Shown: positions 35,636 to 44,881, numbered from the stretch's first letter. The stretch: 64,000 nucleotides of DNA from Shewanella sp. Choline-02u-19 (GCF_002836205.1 NZ_PJBE01000013.1:2046001-2110000); one strand, 5' to 3'. Numbers and translations: made by a program. Notes: generated from the letters alone by a model not told the origin.

Positions 35636-35702
35636 TCTTTTCTCCCTCTGTGGCAATTATTTTTATTTTTCCTTTTAACATTCTCAACGTCTGGACACAA
35701 AA

Positions 35703-35726
35703 AAGCCACTAATAAAGTGGCTTATT
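35703..35726 (-). terminator. Rho-independent terminator of the S4/RraB-like operon
   Basis: The arms GCCACT and AGTGGC with a 5-base loop are followed on the minus strand by TTTTTT. It lies between the RraB-like stop and the NERD gene start. Confidence 0.8.
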
Positions 35727-35762
35727 TCAAAACTCATTTTCAGAGCTGATGTTTAACACTCA

Positions 35763-36149
35763 TTAGTGTTTACAATCATCACTGCATTCATGGTCTTCAT
35801 CAGCAAAGTCGTCGTCACCTTCTTGGTTCTGCATTACGCCCCACCCGTCAGTTACGCCGCCAAACTCTTGAGCAAACTCATGCAAGCTAAGTTCTTGCTC
35901 TACAATGGTGTTGTAGTCAGGAACCATATTGAGGCATACGATAAGTTCCCACTTACCTGATTCATCATTTAAGAGAAGCTCAATTTCGCCTTCTAGATCT
36001 GACTTGCCTAACTCTTCAGTTGCTGTCTCAGCATCACGTTGATCTTCAAAAACCAAAAAGAAGTCGACATCAAGTGCAACCGATAGATCGATACCTGCAT
36101 CGGCCATTGCTTGTAGCATTTTGCCGTTATCATCATCTGGAAACTGCAT
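35763..36149 (-). CDS. RraB-like ribonuclease E inhibitor family protein
   Basis: A 128-residue acidic cytoplasmic protein of the RraB (PF06877-type) fold. Features are FPDDDNGKMLQAMADAGIDL, the VDFFLVFEDQRDAETA strand-helix and the terminal TDGWGVMQ, then a very acidic tail DDDFADEDHECSDDCKH with His/Cys that could bind metal. E. coli RraB binds RNase E and alters mRNA decay; whether this subgroup does so is uncertain. It follows the S4-domain gene by 9 bases, suggesting an operon linked to RNA metabolism. Confidence 0.75.
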   Translation of the reverse strand: MQFPDDDNGKMLQAMADAGIDLSVALDVDFFLVFEDQRDAETATEELGKSDLEGEIELLLNDESGKWELIVCLNMVPDYNTIVEQELSLHEFAQEFGGVTDGWGVMQNQEGDDDFADEDHECSDDCKH

Positions 36150-36158
36150 ATTAATCCT

Positions 36159-36404
36159 CTACTCGCTTTCTTCGGACGCTGCAATAATCTGAACTGATTC
36201 GTCATTAAAGCTGACAACTTCACCCGCAATGACTTTTTTACGTTTACGGGTCTCAACTTCACCGTTAACCGTCACTTTGCCTTCCGAAATAATATGCTTA
36301 GCTTCTCCGCCACCGCTTATCATTCCTTGGACTTTTAATACTTTGTATAACTCGATATATTCTTCGCCTGACTTTAATGTCAGCGTTGGAGTATCTGAAC
36401 TCAC
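36159..36404 (-). CDS. RNA-binding S4 domain protein (YbcJ-like)
   Basis: An 81-residue protein consisting almost entirely of an S4 RNA-binding domain: YIELYKVLKVQGMISGGGEA, KHIISEGKVTVNGEVETRK and then RKKVIAGEVVSF. This matches the YbcJ family, small basic proteins that bind structured RNA or ribosomal particles. It is the first gene of a probable two-gene operon with the RraB-like gene. Confidence 0.88.
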   Translation of the reverse strand: MSSDTPTLTLKSGEEYIELYKVLKVQGMISGGGEAKHIISEGKVTVNGEVETRKRKKVIAGEVVSFNDESVQIIAASEESE

Positions 36405-36483
36405 TTTAATTCGCCTTAAATTTACTAAACTACTGGCATTATAACACTCAAATCATCAAGCGAGCGCACGCTTTATAGCGTGA

Positions 36484-37017
36484 CTAAACTCTTTCTGCCA
36501 CAAGTAGGCCATAAAATCGTTCATCTAGCCATTCATCACCCACTTTCCAGTTATGACGTAACAAACCTTCTTGTAGAAAATGGCACTTTTCGAGTACTTT
36601 TGTTGACGCTATATTAAGATCAGCACAATGGGCGATAAATTTATGTGGCATAAATGAAATACATGCCCAATCAATCAACCCTTGCAAAGCTTCAGTGGCA
36701 TAACCTTTTCCTTGCGCGTTATCATGCAGCATATAGCCTACTTCTAACTGCCCAAGAATTTGGCTTACATTATGTAAGCTCACAAAACCAACAAAACGTT
36801 TACTGTGTACGGCTTCAATAACTAAAGATAACTGTTGGTCTTCTTTAAAGTTATTGGGGATGAGTACACGCTCGAACTTTTGACGTATTACCGATTCAGA
36901 CTGAGGAATACGAACGTATTGATTCAATATTTCACATGAATTAGTGTATAAAAAATCATCCCAATCGCTGGCGATAACGGTTCTTAACCTAAGTCTGTCG
37001 GTATACAGCTCGAGCAT
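36484..37017 (-). CDS. GNAT family N-acetyltransferase (RimJ/RimL-like)
   Basis: A 177-residue acetyl-CoA-dependent transferase. Motif A is visible as VGYMLHDNAQGKGYATEAL (Q/RxxGxG/A type), with preceding RFVGFVSLHNV and following AHCADLNIASTKVLEKCHF, typical of the RimJ/RimL/SpeG subgroup. The N-terminal ELYTDRLRLRTV is also family-like. The substrate is unknown. A short CACGCT/AGCGTG hairpin overlaps the stop codon. Confidence 0.85.
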   Translation of the reverse strand: MLELYTDRLRLRTVIASDWDDFLYTNSCEILNQYVRIPQSESVIRQKFERVLIPNNFKEDQQLSLVIEAVHSKRFVGFVSLHNVSQILGQLEVGYMLHDNAQGKGYATEALQGLIDWACISFMPHKFIAHCADLNIASTKVLEKCHFLQEGLLRHNWKVGDEWLDERFYGLLVAERV

Positions 37018-37053
37018 GCCTTATCCTTTATAGACAACTAAACAGCAGGCGGA

Positions 37054-37332
37054 TTAGCCTCTGCTCGTCACCTCTAACAAGTGGTAACCGAACTGTGTTT
37101 TAACAGGACCTTGAACTTCGTTCAAAGGCGCGTTAAATACCACTTCATCAAACTCTTTAACCATCATACCGGGTCCAAATGAACCTAAATCACCACCTTG
37201 GGCAGAAGATGGGCAAGACGAGTTTGCTTTAGCGACATCACCAAAATCAGCACCACCAAGGATCTGTTGTTTTAGCTCTTCACACTGCTGCTCTGTATCT
37301 ACTAGTAGATGTCTTGCTGTTGCTTGTACCAT
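37054..37332 (-). CDS. ppiC: Parvulin-type peptidyl-prolyl isomerase PpiC
   Basis: A 92-residue single-domain cytoplasmic rotamase that accelerates cis-trans isomerisation of prolyl bonds. The parvulin motif is complete: TARHLLV, GGADFGDVAKANSSCPSS, GGDLGSFGPGMMVKEFDEVV, and the terminal TQFGYHLLEV. Its length matches E. coli PpiC (93). It is located between the GNAT enzyme and the DUF885 gene, each with its own intergenic gap. Confidence 0.93.
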   Translation of the reverse strand: MVQATARHLLVDTEQQCEELKQQILGGADFGDVAKANSSCPSSAQGGDLGSFGPGMMVKEFDEVVFNAPLNEVQGPVKTQFGYHLLEVTSRG

Positions 37333-37380
37333 GGATTAACTCCTATAAATTAAAATAATTGCCTGTTTGGCAAAATTAAA

Positions 37381-37424
37381 CCCCGCTAGTATATCCCAAA
37401 TATTAGCGGACATTCCAGCGGGTT
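37381..37424 (-). terminator. Terminator-like hairpin of the DUF885 gene
   Basis: On the minus strand the arms AAACCCGCT and AGCGGGGTTT enclose a loop that itself contains a CCGCT/AGCGG pair, followed by TTAATTTT. It lies directly downstream of the DUF885 stop. Confidence 0.55.
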
Positions 37425-37439
37425 TATCAGTTACATATT

Positions 37440-39263
37440 CTATTGTTGTGACGCTATCCAGTCATTAATTTTCAGTTCCATCACTTCCATAGGCAGTGAG
37501 CCTGACGTCAATATTTGATCATGGAAAGCGCGTAAGTCAAACTTATCACCTAGCGCTTTTTCAGCTTGTGCACGCAATGACAATATTTTTAACTGACCAA
37601 TTTTATAAGACAAGGCTTGTCCCGGTATCGCCATATAACGTTCGACTTCAGCAATAATGTCAGACTCAGCCATGGGCGAGTTATCTTTCATATATTGTAT
37701 TGCTTGCTCACGAGTCCAACCTTTTGCGTGTAGCCCTGTATCCACCACCAAACGCATAGCACGTAACATTTCGTCTGATAACTTTCCAAAGTACTGATAC
37801 GGATCAGTAAATAGCCCCATCTCGATACCTAAGTTTTCAGCGTATAATGCCCAACCCTCTTCGAATGCAGTGTAGTTACCAAAGCGCTGGAACTCAGGCA
37901 CTCCGGTCAACTCTTGCTTAATCGAAATCTGAAAGTGATGACCAGGTGCGGCTTCATGCAGTGATAAAGTAGTCATGCCCCACTTTGGCTGCGCCTTAAG
38001 GTTATAGGTATTAACGTAAAACACCCCTGGCCGTGAACCGTCAACCGCTGGAGATTCGTACGACGCACCCGCTGCCGATTGTTCTCTGAAACTTTCGACC
38101 GGCTTAACGATATAATCTGCCTTTGGCATGATATTAAAGTACTTAGGCAACACAGCATTAATTTTGTCTTTAAGCTGCATATAACCATCAATAAGCCCCT
38201 GACGGTCATCAAAGAAATACTGTGGTTCTGAAGAAAGTGAGGCAAAGAAAGCCTTTAAGTCGCCTTTAAAACCCACTTCTTTGCGTACTTTATCCATCTC
38301 CGACAATATACGGGCAACTTCGTCTAAACCAATTTTATGGATCTCATCTACCGGCATCGTCGTTGTAGTATGAGTGTTAGCAAGGTGTTGGTACCACATT
38401 TTGCCATTGGGTAAGCCCCACCAACCGTCAGTTGCACGAGCGGATTTTAGATAAGTGTTTTGGAAATAATCACGTAGTCCTGTTAAACCAGGTAAAAGCT
38501 CGTCTGTAATGAGTTGCTTATATTCAATGGTGAGTGCTGTTTTGTCTGCGACAGAGAAAGACTCAGGCATTAAGCTTATTGGCGTGTAAAACAGACTATC
38601 TTCAGGGGTTGAAACTAATTGAGCCGTCAATTGAGGAATGATGCGATCGACTAACACTCTCGGTAACACCACCTTACTCTCAATCCCTTCATTCATACGC
38701 ACTTGCGCCATCTTCATCCACTCGATGAACCCTTTTAAACGTTTCTCCCAATTACGGTAATCTTCTACGGTTTGAAAAGGTTGAGCACTTTCGCCACTAC
38801 CAAGCTGCACCATGCTAATGACGGTGCTGTAAAACTGATTCATTGGCATAAAATGGTTAGGAAAAGTCTCATCCGCCATAGCGACATTGCGGTCGTAGGT
38901 AAACATGTCATAACTTAGCTTTAAGTCATTAGACAGTTTACTACGGTCGATTTTTTTTACGTCACTCAGATAACGCTTATTCAAATTATGACGGTGTGTC
39001 AGGTATTCGTCAGACAACCCATCACCAAATTTATCGTTATAATCATTAACGCCTACGAACGTTGCATAAATAGGTTCAAGCGCTAAATACTCTTTAAAAT
39101 AATTACCGACCAATACTAAATAAGCTTGTTCCACTGTTTGTTGTTGGCTTAATTGCGTGCTCTTATCTACATCTGATTCATTTAATTGAGTATTCGCTTT
39201 ATCACCGCAACCCGTCATACCGAGTACCATGCTAATAGATAGTGCGACTATCGCCTTTTTCAT
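37440..39263 (-). CDS. DUF885 family lipoprotein (putative metallopeptidase)
   Basis: A 607-residue exported lipoprotein: MKKAIVALSISMVLGMTGCG with lipobox Cys at residue 20. I chose ATG 39263 because GGAAG precedes it; the frame stays open 64 codons further but without signal features. The mature protein belongs to the DUF885 family, with the zincin-like HEAAPGHHFQI (HExxxGHH) and a downstream Glu in YTAFEEGWALYAENLG, plus RAMRLVVDTGLHAKGWT. Members are thought to be peptidases of the periplasm or cell surface; the substrate is unknown. A terminator-like hairpin follows. Confidence 0.85.
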   Translation of the reverse strand: MKKAIVALSISMVLGMTGCGDKANTQLNESDVDKSTQLSQQQTVEQAYLVLVGNYFKEYLALEPIYATFVGVNDYNDKFGDGLSDEYLTHRHNLNKRYLSDVKKIDRSKLSNDLKLSYDMFTYDRNVAMADETFPNHFMPMNQFYSTVISMVQLGSGESAQPFQTVEDYRNWEKRLKGFIEWMKMAQVRMNEGIESKVVLPRVLVDRIIPQLTAQLVSTPEDSLFYTPISLMPESFSVADKTALTIEYKQLITDELLPGLTGLRDYFQNTYLKSARATDGWWGLPNGKMWYQHLANTHTTTTMPVDEIHKIGLDEVARILSEMDKVRKEVGFKGDLKAFFASLSSEPQYFFDDRQGLIDGYMQLKDKINAVLPKYFNIMPKADYIVKPVESFREQSAAGASYESPAVDGSRPGVFYVNTYNLKAQPKWGMTTLSLHEAAPGHHFQISIKQELTGVPEFQRFGNYTAFEEGWALYAENLGIEMGLFTDPYQYFGKLSDEMLRAMRLVVDTGLHAKGWTREQAIQYMKDNSPMAESDIIAEVERYMAIPGQALSYKIGQLKILSLRAQAEKALGDKFDLRAFHDQILTSGSLPMEVMELKINDWIASQQ

Positions 39264-39338
39264 TCTAATCTTCCTTTTATTCACTGTAAGTGAGCGATCT
39301 TTTCTATACTTAACCACAAGTCTCATTAGGAGTGGCTC

Positions 39339-39851
39339 ATGATTTACTCTTTTAGTAATTCTGGTTTTAGAGATCCTGAAACAGGTGTGTATAACCAAAC
39401 CTATTTTATGGAAGTATTCAATCGAGAATGGCATCGCCATATACGTGACCACCAAAGTCTTGCCTTATTGTATCTATGCCCGCACATTCATGAAACTATT
39501 TCCCAGCCTCAATTGTTAGAATTATTCATGAAGCAAGTCCAAGATGCACTTATGCGTACCAGTGATCTGCTAGCAAGACTTGATAATCAGTCTTTTGCGT
39601 TGGGGATTTTTGAAACTGACGAGATGGGTACAAAAATTGTAATCGATAGATTAGAACATAAAATTGCCGATTTCAATCAAGCATTTCAAGCCAATAGCCA
39701 CTCTGAGATATCGTATGAACTAACGGGTTGTATCTGTTATCCGAGCGCGAACGTTTACCTTGAAACATTGTTTGAGACTGTCGAACAACAAACAATGAAA
39801 ATGCGCAGTAACAGTGCCTTTAACGAAACACTGATTCATCTACGAAGCTAA
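39339..39851 (+). CDS. Degenerate GGDEF domain protein
   Basis: A 170-residue stand-alone domain resembling a diguanylate cyclase. It keeps the family entry motif (DPETGVYNQTYFMEVFNREW, where active enzymes have D-x-LTGL-x-NR) and the strand SLALLYLC, but where GGDEF should stand it reads RLDNQSFALGIF. Enzymatic synthesis of c-di-GMP is therefore unlikely; a receptor or scaffold role is possible. There is no sensor domain or membrane segment. It diverges from the DUF885 lipoprotein with 75 bases between, and ends at a strong bidirectional terminator. Confidence 0.75.
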   Translation: MIYSFSNSGFRDPETGVYNQTYFMEVFNREWHRHIRDHQSLALLYLCPHIHETISQPQLLELFMKQVQDALMRTSDLLARLDNQSFALGIFETDEMGTKIVIDRLEHKIADFNQAFQANSHSEISYELTGCICYPSANVYLETLFETVEQQTMKMRSNSAFNETLIHLRS

Positions 39852-39889
39852 TTTAAAACTATCACTATGTGCTTATTTAGCACCCATAA

Positions 39890-39916
39890 AAAAAGCCTCT
39901 TAAAAAGAGGCTTTTT
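39890..39916. terminator. Bidirectional rho-independent terminator
   Basis: A 12-bp perfect stem AAAAAGCCTCTT (39890-39901) and AAGAGGCTTTTT (39905-39916) with an AAA loop. It separates the convergent GGDEF-like gene and the TonB2 operon. Confidence 0.92.
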
Positions 39917-39929
39917 CGATATCAAAAAA

Positions 39930-41177
39930 TTAAAGTGTTACGTTATGAACGCGCGCTTTTTCTTTGATATATGACAGGTAACTCTTAGCCGCTCTTGCTG
40001 TTTTCTTATCTTTAGCTGCAAGATTCGCATACTTATATGCGCTCTTATACTGCTTCAGGTTGAGATAAGATAAAGCAAGCTCAAACTGAGCTTCTCCTGG
40101 GTTCTTTACGCCAGCATCAAGTGCTTTTTTAAGGGCTGCGATTGCAGGCTTACTTTTACCATCCAAAGACAAGACACGTCCTTGACGAAGGTAAAGCTTA
40201 CCGTCATTGTTTATCGCGGCCGCTTTGCCGTAAGTCGCAGCAGCTTCTTTAAACTCTTTCGAGTTATGATAGAAACCTGCCAAGATAGCGAGGGTTTTTT
40301 GATCTTCCTTCACTAAACCAGACTTCAAATGCTTAGCATAGATTTGAGCAGCACGGTATGGCGAACCATTTTGTGCCAACAACTGCGTTAAACGTTGAAT
40401 GTTACCCGGAGTCTCCAAGAATCCATTCATATACGCTAAGTCATAAGTGGCCAAGGATTTTGTAAACTCCTCTGTCATCAAATAGAACTGAGCGAGCTGA
40501 ACCCATAGACGTTTATCGTCTTGGAACAAAGGCACCATTGTCTCGAGGACTTTTACGGCCTCTTTGTATTTCTTTTGGTTAAAGTAAGCCGTCAGCTTCA
40601 TTTGATACAAACCTTTATCAGGCTTGTCAACGATTCCTAGACCTTTATCTGCAACTTCAAGAACTTTGTCCCACTGCTTTTGTTCAGAATACGCAATACC
40701 TATACGACGATATACGCCTGCATCTTCCTTACAAGTAAACTCCATCCAGCTGTAATAAGCTGGAATAGATTCTTTAAAGTTTTTCTCTTGAATTAAGAGA
40801 TCAGCATAAAGTCTTAGAGTTTGAGCATGATCAACACCACCGAGAATATTCGACTCAACGGCTGCTTTTAAATACTTAACCGCCGTTTTCATTTGCCCTT
40901 TTTCGGCGTAGAAGTTACCTAGCATACGAGCAACATAAGCTTTATCGAAACTATTTTTAGCATTTACTTCCAACAATATCGCTATAGCTTCGTCTATATC
41001 GCCTTCAGTATATGCTTTGAATGACTTCTGTACTTTTTTAGCCGCACTTTGGCCTACAGCCTTAGATTTACGCTGTTCAATCGGGCATTTTTCTGCTGCA
41101 GAAACAGCAGGCACTACAACCAGACTTCCCCCAAGACAAAGCATTAAGGCAGCAGCGATAGAAGTTACTTTACTCAT
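39930..41177 (-). CDS. TPR-repeat protein of the TonB2 system
   Basis: A 415-residue periplasmic protein with a signal peptide (cleavage near VSA, about residue 28) followed by roughly eight tetratricopeptide-like helical repeats, such as DKAYVARMLGNFYAEKGQMK and DKRLWVQLAQFYLMTEEFTK. It is the last gene of the operon, starting 2 bases after the tonB stop. In Vibrio/Shewanella TonB2 operons a TPR protein at this place is conserved and is thought to support energy transduction to certain receptors. Its partner is unknown. Confidence 0.85.
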   Translation of the reverse strand: MSKVTSIAAALMLCLGGSLVVVPAVSAAEKCPIEQRKSKAVGQSAAKKVQKSFKAYTEGDIDEAIAILLEVNAKNSFDKAYVARMLGNFYAEKGQMKTAVKYLKAAVESNILGGVDHAQTLRLYADLLIQEKNFKESIPAYYSWMEFTCKEDAGVYRRIGIAYSEQKQWDKVLEVADKGLGIVDKPDKGLYQMKLTAYFNQKKYKEAVKVLETMVPLFQDDKRLWVQLAQFYLMTEEFTKSLATYDLAYMNGFLETPGNIQRLTQLLAQNGSPYRAAQIYAKHLKSGLVKEDQKTLAILAGFYHNSKEFKEAAATYGKAAAINNDGKLYLRQGRVLSLDGKSKPAIAALKKALDAGVKNPGEAQFELALSYLNLKQYKSAYKYANLAAKDKKTARAAKSYLSYIKEKARVHNVTL

Positions 41178-41179
41178 AC

Positions 41180-41800
41180 CTACTTTCCTCCCTTATCAAA
41201 AGTGAAATCCAATTGAACCGTTTGTCCTGGAACACGCTGCGCTTTACCATCGATAATTCTAGGCTTGTATTTCCACTTTTTCAGGGCTCTACGAGCTGCT
41301 TTATCAAAGATACGCTTAGGTTGAGCCTTGATGACTTTAACGTCTTCAACACCACCTAATGTGTTAATGGTAAAGCTAAGTTGAACCCAACCCTCTTTGC
41401 CATCACGTGCTGCTGCTATTGGATACTGAGGTTCGATTCGTACGATTGGCGTAGCATCACCATCGCGCGTCATCATATTACCTAGTTTAAATCCAGTGTT
41501 AGCACCACCGGCATCAACTCCACCCATATTAAATGACATGTTAGTGTCGATGTCAGATGAGTTATCGGGCGGTGTTACGTCCGGCTTTGGCGGCTGCTCT
41601 GGGGGCGTAGGCGGTTTAGGCTTAACCCTTGGCTTTTTCTGCGCTGATGCATCGTCTTTGTTCATGGTTATTTCAATGACAGGTGATTCTGTCGAGGCAT
41701 CGTGGCGGGTTGGACCGCCACCTACCAAAAAGGCCATGAAGACAAACAAAGCAAAAGTCACAGCACCACCAATAATGAATGATACTATTCCTCTCAGCAT
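41180..41800 (-). CDS. tonB: Energy transducer TonB (TonB2 type)
   Basis: A 206-residue energy transducer linking the proton-motive force to outer-membrane receptors. It has an N-terminal anchor (GAVTFALFVFMAFLVGG), a Pro/Lys-rich spacer (KPRVKPKPPTPPEQPPKP), then the C-terminal TonB domain PIVRIEPQYPIAAARDGKEG, VQLSFTINTLG, ALKKWKYKPRI. The length is short, as in TonB2-type proteins of Vibrio. It starts right after exbD and probably acts on the TonB-dependent receptor at 45883 and others. Confidence 0.93.
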   Translation of the reverse strand: MLRGIVSFIIGGAVTFALFVFMAFLVGGGPTRHDASTESPVIEITMNKDDASAQKKPRVKPKPPTPPEQPPKPDVTPPDNSSDIDTNMSFNMGGVDAGGANTGFKLGNMMTRDGDATPIVRIEPQYPIAAARDGKEGWVQLSFTINTLGGVEDVKVIKAQPKRIFDKAARRALKKWKYKPRIIDGKAQRVPGQTVQLDFTFDKGGK

Positions 41801-41801
41801 A

Positions 41802-42206
41802 CTAGTCTTTCCCCGCCGACACAGATATCTTATCGATACCCGCAGCTTTAACGTTATCCAGAACCTTAACCACTAAACCATGTTTAGCGTCTTGGTCTGC
41901 TTGAATTAATACCGCTGCCTCTGGTGCTTCTGCAAGCATACGTTCAACGTTTGCAGTTACACGTTCGATATCAACTTGACGGTTTTCCATCATGATGACA
42001 CCTGTCTTGCTCACACCAATAAAGATGTTAGCAGAAGGCTTCTTAGTCGCTTGTGACGCTTCAGGCTTGTTATAGTCAAGACCTGATGGCTTTACAAACG
42101 AGGTTGTTACAATAAAGAAGATCAGCATGATAAACACGATGTCGAGCATCGGTGTCATATCAATCTCTGCTTCTTCGTCTACGCTTGAATGCTTTCTACG
42201 TGCCAT
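41802..42206 (-). CDS. exbD: Biopolymer transport protein ExbD (TonB2 system)
   Basis: A 134-residue single-pass inner-membrane protein of the TonB/Tol energising complex. The key membrane Asp is in DMTPMLDIVFIMLIFFIVT (Asp about residue 23), followed by a periplasmic domain ending IDKISVSAGKD. I chose ATG 42206 (MARRKHSS); an upstream TTG at 42212 would add two residues. It lies 13 bases behind exbB. Confidence 0.92.
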   Translation of the reverse strand: MARRKHSSVDEEAEIDMTPMLDIVFIMLIFFIVTTSFVKPSGLDYNKPEASQATKKPSANIFIGVSKTGVIMMENRQVDIERVTANVERMLAEAPEAAVLIQADQDAKHGLVVKVLDNVKAAGIDKISVSAGKD

Positions 42207-42219
42207 GTTCAATCTCTCT

Positions 42220-42744
42220 CTAGTGGTGCGGCATGCTGTCTTTTAGCTTCGCTAAACTGATTTTCATTTTTGCGTCAAGGCGAGTACTAAAAAAGACTCC
42301 CGATAACGCTGCAACCATTCCTGCCATTGTCGGCATGGTTGCCATTGAAATACCAGCTGCCATCATACGAGCATTACTCGTTCCATGAACTGCCATCACA
42401 TCGAATACTGATATCATACCGGTTACGGTACCTAGCAGACCTATCATAGGACAGATTGCAACTAAGGTTTTGATAAGCAGCATACGTGCCGTTAAATCTT
42501 GCTTCGCTTGGGATACCCAAGCTTCACGGATGCGGTGTGCATACCAAGAGGTTGAATCCTCTCGTGCTTCCCATGCGCTAATGATTGCTGAGTGCTCTTT
42601 TGGTGATATCCAATTGAGATACCAGTAGCGCTCAAGCATCAATACCCACATGACAAACAATACACCTGCCACTAACCAGAGGATGTCTCCTCCGGCGGCC
42701 ATGAAGCCCCTGACGGAATCCCAGATATCCATCAGGAATAACAT
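42220..42744 (-). CDS. exbB: MotA/TolQ/ExbB proton channel protein (ExbB2)
   Basis: A 174-residue three-helix proton-channel subunit. Helix 1 is ILWLVAGVLFVMWVLML, and the conserved channel region ICPMIGLLGTVTGMISVFDVM and MATMPTMAGMVAALSGVFF holds the proton-path Thr residues. The short form is typical for the ExbB2 of TonB2 systems. Its ATG overlaps the stop of the preceding gene by one base (TAATG), so the two are coupled. Confidence 0.93.
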   Translation of the reverse strand: MLFLMDIWDSVRGFMAAGGDILWLVAGVLFVMWVLMLERYWYLNWISPKEHSAIISAWEAREDSTSWYAHRIREAWVSQAKQDLTARMLLIKTLVAICPMIGLLGTVTGMISVFDVMAVHGTSNARMMAAGISMATMPTMAGMVAALSGVFFSTRLDAKMKISLAKLKDSMPHH

Positions 42745-44099
42745 TAGGCTTTCCTCTTCTCTGCGTGTGAAGCAACAATACCCGCACTTTGCTCTTCTAG
42801 AACTTGTACGATTGACTTACTACGTGCAATAACAATCGCATGCATAAGCATCAGCGGTAGCGCCGCAACTAGACCTTGAACCGTTGTCATCAATGCCATA
42901 GAGATACCACCAGCCATTAACTTAGGATCGCCCGTACCAAACAATTGAATGCTTTGGAAGGTTGCAATCATACCGGTTACTGTACCCAGTAGACCCATCA
43001 TAGGAGCGATAGCTGCTAGAACCTTGATGATAGAGATACGTGTTTCAAGCGCTGGCGTTTCTTTTAGAATTGCTTCATCAAGTTTCAGCTCTAGCGTTTC
43101 AACATCAACATCTTTGTTGTCCTGGTATGCTTTAAGTACACGACCTAATGCGTTATTACCTGGGTTATCTATATTCTTGCGTTGAGCCTTAACTTTAGCG
43201 CCAACAATACCTAGCGTAATAAGACGCTCGATAGAGATCATGCCACCAAGTATAAGTAGCGCGATAATGATGTAACCAATAGTTCCACCCGCCTCAATAC
43301 GCTCTTCTATAGTTGCTTTTTGGGTAAAGATGTTTAATAGAACACCGCGAACAGGGTCAATATAAAGGTTAGCAGTACCAGAAGTCGCTTCTTGAAAAGC
43401 AGCTGCTGATTTAACTTGATAACCACCAGGTTGCTGTGAAAGCTCTTGGATTAGGCTTAGATCAGAGTTAAATACAACGTACTTGCCATCAGCTAGAAGG
43501 TTGTATGCACCAATACGAGTAATCATTGTGTTATGCACGCTACCATCAATGGCAGTAACAGAACCTTCAAAATTAACAACTTTTCCAGACTCAGCCATTT
43601 CAAACAGCTGCTCTTCCCAGAAACGTTCTAGCTCATCAATTTTTGGAAGTTGCTTACGAGCACCAAGATCAGCGATGAATACTTCGCGACCAGGATACTG
43701 TGCAGAAATGTTAGATCCAGCTAGCTTACCAGCGAAATCACCAGCATCACCTTTAACAACACCAAACATTTCACCCAAGTCACCCTGAGCTGTTTTTAAG
43801 TCTTCTTCTAACTGACCGATTTTACGCTCGTTATCCAAAAACGCTTGATTCAAATCTTTACCACGTTGACGCTCTGTTGCTAGTGCGTTTTTTTCACGCT
43901 TTAGCAATGCAGCTTTATCGCCACGCTCATTCTTAAACTCTTGCTCACGCTTCGCGTTTGTCTTAGATGCATTAGCACGATCAACCTTTACTTGATTAAG
44001 CAGTTGGTCAATTGTTTTAGGTGCATCTGCAGCACTTGCGAAACCAGCGGTAAATAACAGGCTTGCAGCAACGATTGCTGTAGTAATTAACTTCTTCAT
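42744..44099 (-). CDS. TtpC-like MotA/TolQ/ExbB proton channel family protein
   Basis: A 451-residue protein with a signal peptide (cleavage after FASA, about residue 23), a long coiled-coil periplasmic domain (about 25-125, rich in Lys/Glu/Gln), a beta-rich middle part, then a C-terminal ExbB-like membrane module (GGTIGYIIIALLILGGMIS, APMMGLLGTVTGMIATF, TTVQGLVAALPLMLMHAIV). This fusion is the TtpC protein that Vibrio TonB2 systems need for some receptors. Start and stop codons overlap its neighbours as TAATG on both sides. Confidence 0.9.
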   Translation of the reverse strand: MKKLITTAIVAASLLFTAGFASAADAPKTIDQLLNQVKVDRANASKTNAKREQEFKNERGDKAALLKREKNALATERQRGKDLNQAFLDNERKIGQLEEDLKTAQGDLGEMFGVVKGDAGDFAGKLAGSNISAQYPGREVFIADLGARKQLPKIDELERFWEEQLFEMAESGKVVNFEGSVTAIDGSVHNTMITRIGAYNLLADGKYVVFNSDLSLIQELSQQPGGYQVKSAAAFQEATSGTANLYIDPVRGVLLNIFTQKATIEERIEAGGTIGYIIIALLILGGMISIERLITLGIVGAKVKAQRKNIDNPGNNALGRVLKAYQDNKDVDVETLELKLDEAILKETPALETRISIIKVLAAIAPMMGLLGTVTGMIATFQSIQLFGTGDPKLMAGGISMALMTTVQGLVAALPLMLMHAIVIARSKSIVQVLEEQSAGIVASHAEKRKA

Positions 44100-44881
44100 T
44101 ATTGTGCAGCCTCCGCAGCAGGAATTGGTAAGGAGAATAGATCTGGTGCGCCCTGTTTACGAGCAATACGGATACCTTTGGTGAGCTCGCGAAGATTACT
44201 ATCTTCTAACTGGTCCCAACCTTTAGTTTCTCCGTTAAACATCCACGCAGACTTCTGATCCAAGCTCATTGCGTATAGTGATACACGACCGAAGTTGAAA
44301 AAGTCTACTAGTACCTCTTTACCGTCTAGCTTAAGTTGACCTGTTTTAACCGCAAGAGAAGTACCGTACTCACGTTCAATTGAGTATGCATCAAGAATGA
44401 GGCGATACTTTTCAGCCAATGTGACTTCAGCGCTATTAAGAAGCGTCTTAAGATTGTTCACTCGTGCTACACGTGTTTCCAGATTAAACGGTAGATCTAG
44501 AGCAACAAACTGCTCTAGTGCATCAACCATTTTGAACATCAATGGCACTACGCCCTGACGTAATGAATCAACGCCGTTGATGTCACCTTGAATAGATTTC
44601 ATGGTTGCTTCTTGGTCCGCAACCAAGCCAGCTACATAATCGTTATAAGATTTTAGTGATTCACGTTCATCAGCAACTGAACCGTACTCGAACAACATGT
44701 CCTGAGCTTGGTCAAAATACTTATCAACTTTTTTCTGAGACGTTGCAGCTTCAGTGTGAATTTTACTGTCTGCTTTCTGAGCGTCAGAAAGAGGATCTGC
44801 AATCACTAAGTTACTGCCGGCTAAGGCTAGTGCGCCAATGAGCGCTGTAGCGATTTTTGTTTTATTGCTTACCTTGGACAT
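44099..44881 (-). CDS. DUF3450 family periplasmic protein of the TonB2 operon
   Basis: A protein of about 260 residues and the first gene of the TonB2 operon. The signal peptide (TALIGALALAGSNLVIA) is followed by coiled-coil helices with YDQAQDMLFEYGSV and a C-terminal FFNFGRVSLYAMSLDQKSAW segment characteristic of DUF3450. The family occurs almost only beside TtpC/ExbB2 in TonB2 clusters, so it is probably a periplasmic part of the same machine. I chose ATG 44881 over the TTG at 44890. Its stop overlaps the next start (TAATG). Confidence 0.88.
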   Translation of the reverse strand: MSKVSNKTKIATALIGALALAGSNLVIADPLSDAQKADSKIHTEAATSQKKVDKYFDQAQDMLFEYGSVADERESLKSYNDYVAGLVADQEATMKSIQGDINGVDSLRQGVVPLMFKMVDALEQFVALDLPFNLETRVARVNNLKTLLNSAEVTLAEKYRLILDAYSIEREYGTSLAVKTGQLKLDGKEVLVDFFNFGRVSLYAMSLDQKSAWMFNGETKGWDQLEDSNLRELTKGIRIARKQGAPDLFSLPIPAAEAAQ

